Under the pieces are notes generated by a model. The model made no database searches. It was not told the DNA's origin and was given only the letters and a program-made list of their open reading frames with translations. 64,000 nt of DNA from contig JAKSMB010000001.1 of the NCBI GenBank assembly GCA_024400875.1, positions 62,001 through 126,000 of the forward strand, written 5' to 3'. The position numbers and the translations under genes were made by a program. Shown piece by piece: positions 18,650-26,305 of this stretch (position 1 is the stretch's first letter; every line of letters starts with the position of its first letter). The stretch is from Bacteroidales bacterium. GTDB taxonomy: Bacteria > Bacteroidota > Bacteroidia > Bacteroidales > WCHB1-69.

Positions 18650-19093
18650 ATGTCTGGAATAAACAAAGTAATCTTAGTAGGTCGATTGGGTAAGGATCCC
18701 GATATCAGGACCTTTGAAACAGGTGCTAAAAGAGCATCATTCCCCATGGCAACATCTGAATATCGCAAAGATAAAGATGGCAATAGAATAGAATTAACCG
18801 AATGGCACAACATCGTATGCTGGCGTAACTTAGCCGAAGTTGCGGAGAAGTTTCTGCAAAAAGGAAAACAGATTTACCTGGAAGGCAAATTGCGCACGCG
18901 CAGCTGGGACGACAATGGTATTAAGCATTACATTACCGAGATTGAAGCTTCAACTTTTACCATGTTAGGAAACAAAGACGAAAGCTCCAACAATAATACC
19001 GTTAATCAAGTGAGCAACAACACGGTACCAGAGACACCCGTAGCGCCTGCTCCCGCTGAGCCTATCGACACTACCGATGACCTGCCATTTTAG
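18650..19093 (+). CDS. ssb: Single-stranded DNA-binding protein
   Basis: 147-residue SSB that coats single-stranded DNA during replication and repair. The N-terminal OB fold starts MSGINKVILVGRLGKDPDIR and includes LTEWHNIVCWRNLAEVAEKFLQKGKQIYLEGKLRTRSW. A Pro/Asn/Thr-rich linker follows, then the acidic tip DDLPF used to recruit partner proteins. Its stop codon overlaps the polA stop codon by 4 bases in convergent orientation, leaving no room for a terminator, so the two transcripts must run into each other's genes. Confidence 0.95.
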   Translation: MSGINKVILVGRLGKDPDIRTFETGAKRASFPMATSEYRKDKDGNRIELTEWHNIVCWRNLAEVAEKFLQKGKQIYLEGKLRTRSWDDNGIKHYITEIEASTFTMLGNKDESSNNNTVNQVSNNTVPETPVAPAPAEPIDTTDDLPF

Positions 19094-21771
19094 TGGGCCT
19101 CAAACCAACTGATGCCCTCGTTGATATCAACATCCAAAGGCACAGATAGTTGCATTGATCCACTCATCGCTTCTACAACAACCTGTTTCAAGACGTCAAG
19201 TTCGTCTTTACGGGCATCAAAGGCCAATTCGTCATGCACTTGCAAAATCATCTTACTTTGCAAGTGCATTTCGTTTATCTGCTGCTGTATCTTCACCATA
19301 GCTATCTTGATAAGATCGGCGGCCGTACCTTGGATAGGCGCATTGATGGCATTTCGCTCTGCCGCCTTCCGCAAGATACCATTCTGAGCATTGATATCAC
19401 GAATATAACGGCGACGACCCAACAGGGTTTCCACATAGAGGTTTTCACGTGCAAACTCTAACGTTTCATTCAGGTAATCAGTGATCTTCGGGAAACTACG
19501 ATAATAGTCGGTGATCAACTGACGAGCATCAGCATTGGAAATCTGCAATCGATCGGCCAACCCAAAGGCGGAAATGCCATAAAGGATACCGAAGTTTACC
19601 GTCTTAGCCGAGCGACGCATATCTTTGGTCACCTCCGACAAAGGAACGCCAAAGATGTGGGCTGCCATTGAAGCGTGAATGTCTTCACCATTCCGGAACG
19701 TTTCTATCATCCGCTCGTCGCCACATACGTGGGCCACAATGCGCAACTCGATCTGCGAGTAGTCGGCGGCTAAGATAACGTGCTCATCGTCAGAGGCTAC
19801 AAACGCCTTACGGATATCCCTACCCCGCTCCGTACGAATTGGAATATTCTGTAGGTTCGGGTTCACCGAGCTCAATCGTCCCGTGGAGGTGATCGTCTGC
19901 GTAAACGTGGAGTGTATCTTCCCCGTTTTAGGGTTTATAAGTTGCGGAAGTGCGTCTATATACGTCGATTTCAACTTGGAAAGCTTTCGCCATTCCAGAA
20001 TCAGGGGCACGATAGGATGCTTGTGCGCCATCTTGAGCAACACCTCCTCACCCGTCTGATACTGCTTACTTTTCGTTAACTTGGCATTCTCAATGATGCG
20101 CATTCTTTCAAACAGAATTTCCCCCAACTGCTTAGGCGATCCAATGTTGAATTGTGTGCCCGCATAGTCGTAAATCTGTTGCTCCAACTTCTTCAATTCC
20201 GCATTCATCGTTTCTGAATTTTGCTGCAAGGTAGGAACGTCCACGCGTACACCATTGCGTTCCATCTCGGCAAGCACCGATACCAATGGCATCTCAACCG
20301 TTTCAAACAACGATTGTAAATTATTGTCACCCATCTCCTTCTGCAACATCGGATAGAGTTTCACATAGCAACTTACCCGTTCTAAGGCCACCTTCTGCAA
20401 GTCGGCATACTGCCCCTTGAGGTTGTAGTTGAGGTAACTATACGCTATCCTATCCAAATCGTGCTTGTTCTCCGGCTGGATAAGATAATGCGCAATCTGA
20501 AGATCGAAAATGGACGCCGTTGGCTCCACCTTGAAGGTCTTCAAGTATTTATATGTGGGCTTGCTATCATAGGTTACCACCGTATGATTCCCTGTAAAAA
20601 TCCATTGTATAAGTTGTTGATAATGACGCTGCTCGCTTTCCACAAAATGATAATAGCCTAACTCTTCATCTCGCGAAAACGCGAAGCCCGCAATACGTCC
20701 TTCCTGCATAATCCACTCGAAAAACAGAGGAGTGTTCGTGGACAGATAATCTTCCGAAAGGTCACTGATGGATAGTAACGACTCCTGTTTAGGCAACATA
20801 ATATCCACCTCATCGGCCGGCATCTCAGGGGCAGCGTCTTCCGACAATTGTGAGAATAGATCAGGTTGGTCGTTTACCGGCTTCTGGTTCAGCGATAAAT
20901 CTGTGAAAATGCGTTGCTTCAACGCCTTGAACTCCAACTCATCGAATATCTCTTTGAGCTTGGCAGGGTTAGGACCAGAATAGGCCATCTTATCAAAGTC
21001 GCAATCCACTGGCACATCCAACATAATAGTGGCCAACTGTTTAGACATCAAAGCTTGTTCCTTGTTTTCCAACAATTTAGCACGCATTTTTTCCTTATCT
21101 TGGTTAACGTCACATGCGTACATATTCTCAATAGTATCGTAGGTAGCCAACAATTTCTTGGCACTTACCGGACCTACTCCCGGAACACCCGGGATATTAT
21201 CGCTGGAATCGCCCATCAAACCCAAAAGGTCGATAACCTGTTCTGGTCGCTGTATGCCAAACTTTTCGCACACCTCAGTCGGACCCCATATTTCGGCCGG
21301 CTGTCCAAACTTGCCCGGCTTGAACATTTTGATATTATCGGATACCAGTTGTCCGTAATCCTTGTCCGATGTAACCATATACACGTCATATCCTTCAATC
21401 TCAGCGTTTTTGGCCAGAGTGCCGACCACATCGTCCGCCTCATAGCCGTCGATGCCAATTTGGGTAATGCCGAATGCATCCAGTACGCGATGAATATATG
21501 GTACCGAGGTGATAATATCATCAGGCGTTGCGTCTCGGTTAGCTTTGTAATCCTGAAAGTCCACATGCCGAAATGTTGGCGCCCCCGTATCAAAGGCCAC
21601 CGCTACGTGCGTAGGTTTCTCGTTCTTGAGAATGTCGTAGAACATATTCGTAAACCCCAACACTGCCGACGTGTTCAAGCCTTTGGAGGTGAAACGAGGA
21701 CTTTTAATCATAGCATAATAGGCTCTGAAAATCAAGCCCATAGCATCTATAAGAAATAATTTCGGCTTCAT
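19090..21771 (-). CDS. polA: DNA polymerase I with degenerate proofreading domain
   Basis: 893 residues. The 5' nuclease domain (1-290) is intact: FLIDAMG, DYKANR, GYEADDVVGTLA, VTSDKDYGQLV and GLMGDSSDNIPGVPGVG. The polymerase domain is intact with motif A (Asp670, AADYSQIELR), motif B (RRSAKTVNFGILYG, about 719-732) and motif C (QVHDELAF, Asp847-Glu848). The 3'-5' exonuclease-like domain (about 330-480) keeps its fold signature (HDLDRIAYSYL) but lacks catalytic carboxylates: the ExoI DxE reads F350-F-E352, the ExoII Asp appears to be Thr406, and the ExoIII YxxxD region reads VALERVS. It should polymerise and remove primers without proofreading, as Taq Pol I does. yggS and the glycosyltransferase gene lie upstream on the same strand. 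Confidence 0.95.
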   Translation of the reverse strand: MKPKLFLIDAMGLIFRAYYAMIKSPRFTSKGLNTSAVLGFTNMFYDILKNEKPTHVAVAFDTGAPTFRHVDFQDYKANRDATPDDIITSVPYIHRVLDAFGITQIGIDGYEADDVVGTLAKNAEIEGYDVYMVTSDKDYGQLVSDNIKMFKPGKFGQPAEIWGPTEVCEKFGIQRPEQVIDLLGLMGDSSDNIPGVPGVGPVSAKKLLATYDTIENMYACDVNQDKEKMRAKLLENKEQALMSKQLATIMLDVPVDCDFDKMAYSGPNPAKLKEIFDELEFKALKQRIFTDLSLNQKPVNDQPDLFSQLSEDAAPEMPADEVDIMLPKQESLLSISDLSEDYLSTNTPLFFEWIMQEGRIAGFAFSRDEELGYYHFVESEQRHYQQLIQWIFTGNHTVVTYDSKPTYKYLKTFKVEPTASIFDLQIAHYLIQPENKHDLDRIAYSYLNYNLKGQYADLQKVALERVSCYVKLYPMLQKEMGDNNLQSLFETVEMPLVSVLAEMERNGVRVDVPTLQQNSETMNAELKKLEQQIYDYAGTQFNIGSPKQLGEILFERMRIIENAKLTKSKQYQTGEEVLLKMAHKHPIVPLILEWRKLSKLKSTYIDALPQLINPKTGKIHSTFTQTITSTGRLSSVNPNLQNIPIRTERGRDIRKAFVASDDEHVILAADYSQIELRIVAHVCGDERMIETFRNGEDIHASMAAHIFGVPLSEVTKDMRRSAKTVNFGILYGISAFGLADRLQISNADARQLITDYYRSFPKITDYLNETLEFARENLYVETLLGRRRYIRDINAQNGILRKAAERNAINAPIQGTAADLIKIAMVKIQQQINEMHLQSKMILQVHDELAFDARKDELDVLKQVVVEAMSGSMQLSVPLDVDINEGISWFEAH

Positions 21772-21785
21772 AATAACTTCCGGTA

Positions 21786-22469
21786 TTAGTCGTTAACAGG
21801 AATATTGTATTGACGGGCACCAAAGATGGCGCTGCCCACGCGTACTAAAGTGCTACCCTCTTCCACAGCAATCGGATAGTCGTCGGTCATGCCCATAGAT
21901 AATTCCTTAAATGCAGGATCGTCAGCAAAGTATTTCTCTTTCAAGGTGATAAAAATCTGATGGAGATGACGAAACTCGTTGCGTACCTGTTCCATATCAT
22001 CGGTGTTGGTACCCATTCCCATCACACCACAGATCTGAACATTTTTCAATGTAGGGAACACTTCTCCTTGCAACATCGCCTCGCACTCTTCCAAAGAGAA
22101 GCCGAACTTGGTCTCCTCTTCTGCCACATGAAACTGCAAAAGACAAGAGATAACACGGTCATTCTTAACCGCATATTTATTGATTTCCTGCAATAAAGGC
22201 TCGCTGTCGATACTATGAATAAGTGTCACATAAGGAGCGATGTATTTGATTTTGTTGGTTTGCAGATGGCCGATAAAATGCCATTCAATATCCTTAGGTA
22301 AAGCTTCATGCTTGGCCTTCATCTCTTGAGCCTTGTTTTCACCAAAGGCACGTTGCCCTTCATTGTATAAGGTCTGGATATCTTCTGCCGGTTTGGTTTT
22401 AGATACAGCTATCAGCTTGGTTTGTGCTGGCAGGCTGTTTTTGATTTCATAGTATTTATCAATATTCAT
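21786..22469 (-). CDS. yggS: YggS/PLPBP-family PLP homeostasis protein
   Basis: 227-residue pyridoxal-phosphate-binding protein with an alanine racemase-like barrel that buffers PLP and affects amino-acid metabolism; it has no known catalytic turnover. The PLP lysine is Lys24 in LIAVSKTKPAED. Other family blocks are FGENKAQEM, WHFIGHLQTNK, HSIDS, GVMGMGT, SMGMTDDYPIA and VRVGSAIFG. It starts 4 bases downstream of the glycosyltransferase stop and ends 14 bases before polA, suggesting a GT-yggS-polA transcript. Confidence 0.93.
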   Translation of the reverse strand: MNIDKYYEIKNSLPAQTKLIAVSKTKPAEDIQTLYNEGQRAFGENKAQEMKAKHEALPKDIEWHFIGHLQTNKIKYIAPYVTLIHSIDSEPLLQEINKYAVKNDRVISCLLQFHVAEEETKFGFSLEECEAMLQGEVFPTLKNVQICGVMGMGTNTDDMEQVRNEFRHLHQIFITLKEKYFADDPAFKELSMGMTDDYPIAVEEGSTLVRVGSAIFGARQYNIPVND

Positions 22470-22473
22470 CGTA

Positions 22474-23625
22474 TTAGTATTTCTGGTTTATATTCAAATC
22501 TTGAAAACTCTTTTCCACACATTTCCAAAGTTTTTCAGCCGTGAGATCCCAACTGAATTTCTGTCGTTGCAAACGACCTTTCTCTATAAGCGACTGACGC
22601 AAAACCTCATCAGTGGCAAGTCTTGTCATAGCATCTTGTATCTGTCCCACGTCATTTGGGTCCACCAGCAAAGCAGCGTCTCCTGCCACTTCAGGCATTG
22701 ACGTCACGTTAGAAGTGATAACCGCCGTTTCTGCATTGAATGCTTCTACAATAGGTATTCCAAACCCCTCAAACAAAGAAGCATACACCAAGGCCATCGA
22801 CGAGGCTAACACCATCGACAGCTCATTGGCACTCAATCGACCGGTAAAAATGACATCCGACGAATGGCGCATTTGTTGATAAACGGCATCAATGTCGCCC
22901 TGCATACCTGCACGGGCACCCACTACCACAAATCGAACTTCTGATTTTGTAGCAGTTTTAAAGTCATCGAATGCTCTAAGGATATTTGCAAGATTTTTAC
23001 GTTTATGTATGGCGCTCACAAATAGAAAATAAGGATTTCCTGAAGTATATTGCTCACGCACTTTTTGCTGCTCCTCCAGCGGCAATGGTTGGAATAACGC
23101 ATTACTACCATTGTACACCACGTCAATTCGTTCCTCAGGAATGCCATACAACTTGTGGATATCTTGCTTTGAAAATGACGATACCGTAGCAATGCGCAAG
23201 GCCTTTCGGGCAAACTTCGGGAAAAAATGAGTATAGTACTTTTGAAAACCGCGTGTAAGGAACTCACGGCTATGTTCAAAGTTAAGATCGTGGATAACAT
23301 CTACTTGAGGAATATTGGAACGTAACGACACCCATCCATCGGTAGATAGAAAAAGGTCTGGCTTCAGTTTCTTCAACACCCGTGGAATAGCAAATTCAAA
23401 GTAGAAATAGAGAAACCAAGGGTGGTGTCGCGCTGGTGGAAACACCTCTACCAGAACTACATTGTCGGCAAACTTGAACGATGGATCATACTTGCGGTCG
23501 AAAATGAAATAGAATGTATGTTCCGGATGATTGCAGACTATGCGTTTAAGGCTTTCGTATGTAAACCACCCGATACCTTCCAACCTGTCTTTCAACAGCA
23601 ATCGCGTATTTACTGCAATCTTCAT
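22474..23625 (-). CDS. GT4-family glycosyltransferase
   Basis: 383-residue GT-B glycosyltransferase, probably cytoplasmic or membrane-peripheral and acting on a lipid-linked or envelope glycan. The C-terminal donor-binding half is clear: FLFVSAIHKRKNLANILRAF, FTGRLSANELSMVLASS, the EGFGIPIVEAF motif (retaining GT4 E-x7-E pattern) and SMPEVAGDAALLVDP. The N-terminal half has IHDLNFEHSREFLTRGFQKYYTHF-like acceptor-side features and ATVSSFSKQDI. The donor and acceptor are not predictable; mannosyltransferase-like homologues are common. It appears to lead a transcript with yggS and possibly polA. Confidence 0.88.
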   Translation of the reverse strand: MKIAVNTRLLLKDRLEGIGWFTYESLKRIVCNHPEHTFYFIFDRKYDPSFKFADNVVLVEVFPPARHHPWFLYFYFEFAIPRVLKKLKPDLFLSTDGWVSLRSNIPQVDVIHDLNFEHSREFLTRGFQKYYTHFFPKFARKALRIATVSSFSKQDIHKLYGIPEERIDVVYNGSNALFQPLPLEEQQKVREQYTSGNPYFLFVSAIHKRKNLANILRAFDDFKTATKSEVRFVVVGARAGMQGDIDAVYQQMRHSSDVIFTGRLSANELSMVLASSMALVYASLFEGFGIPIVEAFNAETAVITSNVTSMPEVAGDAALLVDPNDVGQIQDAMTRLATDEVLRQSLIEKGRLQRQKFSWDLTAEKLWKCVEKSFQDLNINQKY

Positions 23626-23652
23626 ATTTTCTATTTTTTATCATTGTATAAT

Positions 23653-23677
23653 AGAGACGCACCATTGGTGCGTCTCT
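23653..23677. repeat. Perfect palindrome, REP-like element or tRNA terminator
   Basis: AGAGACGCACC-ATT-GGTGCGTCTCT, an 11-bp perfect stem with a 3-nt loop (fully palindromic if read without a loop). It lies 15 bases after the 3' end of tRNA-Arg(CCG) and 27 bases before the glycosyltransferase start. The following T-tract is weak (TATTATAC), so it may be a dispersed palindromic repeat as much as a terminator. Confidence 0.55.
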
Positions 23678-23692
23678 ACACATTACATTTAG

Positions 23693-23766
23693 TGACCCCG
23701 GCGGGATTCAAACCCACGACCTTCAGAACCGGAATCTGACGTTCTATTCAGCTAAACTACGGGGCC
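23693..23766 (-). tRNA. tRNA-Arg (anticodon CCG)
   Basis: 74-nt cloverleaf on the minus strand: acceptor GGCCCCG pairs with CGGGGTC (one G-U), the anticodon stem TCAGA/TCTGA encloses the loop TTCCGGT giving anticodon CCG, and the T-loop is GTTTGAATCCC-like. Discriminator A; CCA is not encoded. It reads CGG codons. Confidence 0.93.
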
Positions 23767-23834
23767 GTTTCTATTTTCTATTAAAGAAATAACTTATTGA
23801 TTAACAATAGGTATTTCTAATCTATTTTGAAATG

Positions 23835-23842
23835 CAAAGGTA
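23835..23842 (-). promoter_or_regulatory. Possible promoter of tRNA-Arg(CCG)
   Basis: Minus-strand TACCTTTG (TAnnTTTG) about 70 bases upstream of the tRNA. This would leave a leader of about 60 nt, so the link is tentative. Confidence 0.4.
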
Positions 23843-23878
23843 AAAAAAATTTGCTATCATCTTCCTATGAAGAATGAA

Positions 23879-24805
23879 TTACATATTGATTTTATCCATC
23901 AACATACTCTTATAATGTTTCGAGATACTTATACCCTCCAAACTATCGTTTGCAGCTCCACCTTCATTCAAATATAACGTTCCGTTCTTGTAAGAATAAT
24001 GGTGGTGGATATTGATCAGCGTATTGCGGTTAGCATACTCAAAGATTCCATCCGGCATTTCTTCCTCCACCTTTACCAAAGAAATGTATTGCGAATACGA
24101 CCGACCATCCAACATATAGAAATAAGTATAGTTCTTCTGATGCTGTATATACACAATCTCATCCACATTGAGCGTAGTCGTCATTTTATTGGAAATAATG
24201 CTATAGGTACTATTCACCTGTATGTTGGTTTTCCTTTCTTCCTTATAGTTCACCCTATAGTAATGATTCATTCGCAATATCACCAATAACCCTACTAAGC
24301 CCGCATTTCTAAAATAAACTAAAAAAAAGCTTTGTAGTAAGTATGTTTTGAACCTAAACCTATCGCAAGATTGCATAATTTTAAAATCAGGAAGCAATAA
24401 AACAATCTCCACTATGGTCATGATAGTAATGGCCAAAAAAACATACAACCAAAACTTCCCAAAGAATCCTGTAGTATAGAATTTCTTCACAAAGAAGAAA
24501 TAAAACGAGTATCCCACCAATAGTATAAAACACGCCAGAATCCAATCTAAATACGGATAATTATACGGGTAAATACGGCATACGTTTATTCTTGTAAAGC
24601 CGTACATAAAAAGTGCACATCCAAGAATGTGCAACACGGTTCTTATGCCTACCCATATTCTCTCTTTCGTCACTTTGATTTTTTTTGCAAAAATAAACAA
24701 TAAAGCGTTTCCCGGATTCACAGTTTTATTTTTCAAATAAGAAATTTTCTTCCAAAATCCCGACCTTCCGACCCTGGAAAGTTGGGATTTTGACCTTAAT
24801 TTCAC
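23879..24805 (-). CDS. Membrane-anchored LytTR-domain transcription regulator
   Basis: Up to 308 residues: four membrane helices (about 56-70, 83-101, 111-135 and 155-178) followed by a LytTR DNA-binding domain (about 195-308; IISNKMTTTLNVDEIVYIQHQKNYTYFYM, ANRNTLINIHHHY). This layout is a single-component, membrane-bound regulator with no receiver or kinase domain. The start is uncertain. The longest frame begins with GTG at 24805, but a TATTTTTG promoter-like word at 24688-24695 lies inside it, so a GTG/TTG around residues 45-58 may be the true start; the first 50 residues are basic and unlike the rest. Four direct repeats lie upstream (24817-24892). It diverges from two paralogous Cys-rich lipoprotein genes, which are the obvious candidate targets. 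Confidence 0.8.
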   Translation of the reverse strand: MKLRSKSQLSRVGRSGFWKKISYLKNKTVNPGNALLFIFAKKIKVTKERIWVGIRTVLHILGCALFMYGFTRINVCRIYPYNYPYLDWILACFILLVGYSFYFFFVKKFYTTGFFGKFWLYVFLAITIMTIVEIVLLLPDFKIMQSCDRFRFKTYLLQSFFLVYFRNAGLVGLLVILRMNHYYRVNYKEERKTNIQVNSTYSIISNKMTTTLNVDEIVYIQHQKNYTYFYMLDGRSYSQYISLVKVEEEMPDGIFEYANRNTLINIHHHYSYKNGTLYLNEGGAANDSLEGISISKHYKSMLMDKINM

Positions 24806-24816
24806 CCTTTTTTACC

Positions 24817-24892
24817 GTCATTTCGGCATAATTTTACAGTCATTTCGGCATAAATATGGTCATTTCGGCATAATTTCGGTCATTTCGGCATA
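24817..24892. promoter_or_regulatory. Four direct repeats upstream of the LytTR regulator
   Basis: Four identical copies of GTCATTTCGGCATA at 24817-24830, 24839-24852, 24859-24872 and 24879-24892, with start-to-start spacing of 22, 20 and 20 bp. The near-21-bp spacing puts all copies on the same DNA face. LytTR proteins bind spaced direct repeats, so these are likely operator sites, either for autoregulation or shared with the divergent lipoprotein genes. Read on the minus strand, each copy also contains ATGCCGAAATGA (Met-Pro-Lys-stop). Confidence 0.75.
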
Positions 24893-25016
24893 ATTTTACC
24901 CTACCATCTTGACAACCCATTTTTCGCACTTTTCTTTTACTTAAATTTGCTACCAGCAAAACCAAACAGTATGAACTTTTCTATTCGAAGACGCCTTCAA
25001 TATATAATCATGATCA

Positions 25017-25067
25017 AATTTTGCATGGTGGCAGCGGGTTGCCCTGACCCGCTGCCTGTTGCAAATT
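25017..25067. repeat. Long hairpin between the LytTR and lipoprotein genes
   Basis: An inner perfect 10-bp stem GGCAGCGGGT / ACCCGCTGCC (25030-25056) with a 7-nt loop, extended by an outer AATTTTGCA / TGCAAATT pairing with one bulged T. It is much more GC-rich than its surroundings and has no T-tract. It could be a REP-like palindrome or a structured leader. Apart from this, the repeats and a promoter, the 24806-25138 gap contains no gene I can support. Confidence 0.55.
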
Positions 25068-25104
25068 AACGATCTTATCATCGGCCTCTTTTTCCTATAT
25101 TTTT

Positions 25105-25112
25105 TATCTTTG
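25105..25112 (+). promoter_or_regulatory. Promoter -7 element of the lipoprotein pair
   Basis: TATCTTTG (TAnnTTTG), 26 bases before the ATG at 25139. Confidence 0.65.
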
Positions 25113-25138
25113 CACATCTATATTATCACTTTAGCACT

Positions 25139-25651
25139 ATGAAAAAAAACACATTTATATACCTATTATTTATCGCCCTACTTTTACCCTCTTTAAGCTC
25201 TTGCAACAAGAAACAAACTAAGGAAATCACCTATGCCGATCTTCCAAGTAATGTTCCCGACTGCGAAGTGTCCAGTGCAAAAGGCGAACTACAATCCTTT
25301 TGTAGAAATAGCTCTATATGTTCTTGCTATGGAGGACTTCCCTACTGCCAAATTAAATCAAAGGATAAAGATTCCATCTACTATGATACCCAAAAGTCTG
25401 TTATCACAACTTCAGCCGATGTGATACCACTTTACGACGCTCATATACAATATATCGCCAATGATTTAAAAAATCCTAATGCTGCTGAGGCATTATCCAA
25501 TATCAAAAAACTATTTGTGAATAACAATTACCATATTTCAACCCCTGAATTGCTAGAAGAGTACTATAAAAACTTCAGAATCTACACAGCGTTTTATAAA
25601 GCTCAACCATTGCACGTAAGGGACAAACTGGATAATAATCTCCAAAATTAA
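25139..25651 (+). CDS. Cys-rich lipoprotein, copy 1 of a tandem pair
   Basis: 170 residues: lipoprotein signal MKKNTFIYLLFIALLLPSLS with lipobox cysteine at 22, a Cys-rich region (DCEVSSAKGELQSFC, SICSCYGGLPYC) and a helical C-terminal domain (PLYDAHIQYIANDLKNPNAAEALSNIKKLF, TPELLEEYYKNFRIYTAFYKAQP). I do not recognise the family. It is clearly paralogous to the next gene, which shares the layout and the C-terminal domain. Paired cysteines in an exported protein suggest disulfides. A TATCTTTG promoter precedes it. Its neighbour is the divergent membrane LytTR regulator with four upstream repeats, so joint regulation is plausible. Confidence 0.8.
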   Translation: MKKNTFIYLLFIALLLPSLSSCNKKQTKEITYADLPSNVPDCEVSSAKGELQSFCRNSSICSCYGGLPYCQIKSKDKDSIYYDTQKSVITTSADVIPLYDAHIQYIANDLKNPNAAEALSNIKKLFVNNNYHISTPELLEEYYKNFRIYTAFYKAQPLHVRDKLDNNLQN

Positions 25652-25689
25652 ATCTTACAAATAATAAATACCGTTTAAAATCATTCATT

Positions 25690-26193
25690 ATGAAACAAAT
25701 ACTATCACTTATTCTCTTAGGACTTTTCACGTTTTTCTATTCTTGTAGTTCGGAAAATACATCAAATTCTACTGAACTATTTGATTCCAAAGATAATGTA
25801 ACTCCCTGTTGTCAAGTACAATGTAGATTGAGTTCTTGCAAAAAAATGGGACCTCCTTGCCAATGTACATGTGTGGGTGGCATGGCGTTATGCTATGATC
25901 CATCTAACAGTGATAATCCGGCATCCAAATCCAGTATGCCTACTGTCATCATTGAATCTTCTCCCGACAAGATGCCCTTGTTTGACGAAAGCATTCGATA
26001 CATCGCCAACAACTTGCACAACGCCAAGGCAGCGCAAGCTTTGCGAAACCTAAAACAACTTTTTATGGTCAACAATTACAAGATTGACACGCCTATTGAG
26101 ATTGAAAAATACTACTATAATCTTAAAGTATATACGGATTTTATCGAAACGCAACCTGAAGAGGTAGTAGATCTTTTAAGCGCCATCAAATAG
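25690..26193 (+). CDS. Cys-rich lipoprotein, copy 2 of a tandem pair
   Basis: 167 residues: lipoprotein signal with cysteine at 19 (FTFFYSC), a denser Cys-rich segment (TPCCQVQC, SSCKKMGPPCQCTCVGGMALC), then the same C-terminal domain as the gene before it (PLFDESIRYIANNLHNAKAAQALRNLKQLFMVNNYKIDTP, KYYYNLKVYTDF). It lies 38 bases downstream of copy 1 with no promoter between, so the pair is probably one transcript ending at the hairpin at 26221-26250. The cysteine-rich segments differ far more than the helical domain, which suggests they are the specificity-bearing part. Function unknown. Confidence 0.8.
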   Translation: MKQILSLILLGLFTFFYSCSSENTSNSTELFDSKDNVTPCCQVQCRLSSCKKMGPPCQCTCVGGMALCYDPSNSDNPASKSSMPTVIIESSPDKMPLFDESIRYIANNLHNAKAAQALRNLKQLFMVNNYKIDTPIEIEKYYYNLKVYTDFIETQPEEVVDLLSAIK

Positions 26194-26220
26194 GCGCAAT
26201 TTTTAAACCTTAGCATACTA

Positions 26221-26250
26221 AAAGAGGATGACCAATTGATCATCCTCTTT
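26221..26250 (+). terminator. Terminator of the lipoprotein pair (possibly bidirectional)
   Basis: An 11-bp perfect stem AAAGAGGATGA / TCATCCTCTTT with an 8-nt loop, 27 bases after the stop at 26193 and 55 bases beyond the stop of the convergent serA gene. T-rich on both strands, so it could serve both genes. Confidence 0.75.
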
Positions 26251-26305
26251 ATTGTTTTCTCTATGCGCCATAAAGGCCGTAGAGAGGTTTTGCGATACTT
26301 ATCTA

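Noticed and set aside
24971..25069. A 32-codon frame beginning MNFSIRRRLQYII, with a TAAATTTG promoter-like word at 24942-24949
   Set aside because: It runs through the GC-rich hairpin, has no recognisable homology and no good -33 box. A small RNA here is possible but not supported.
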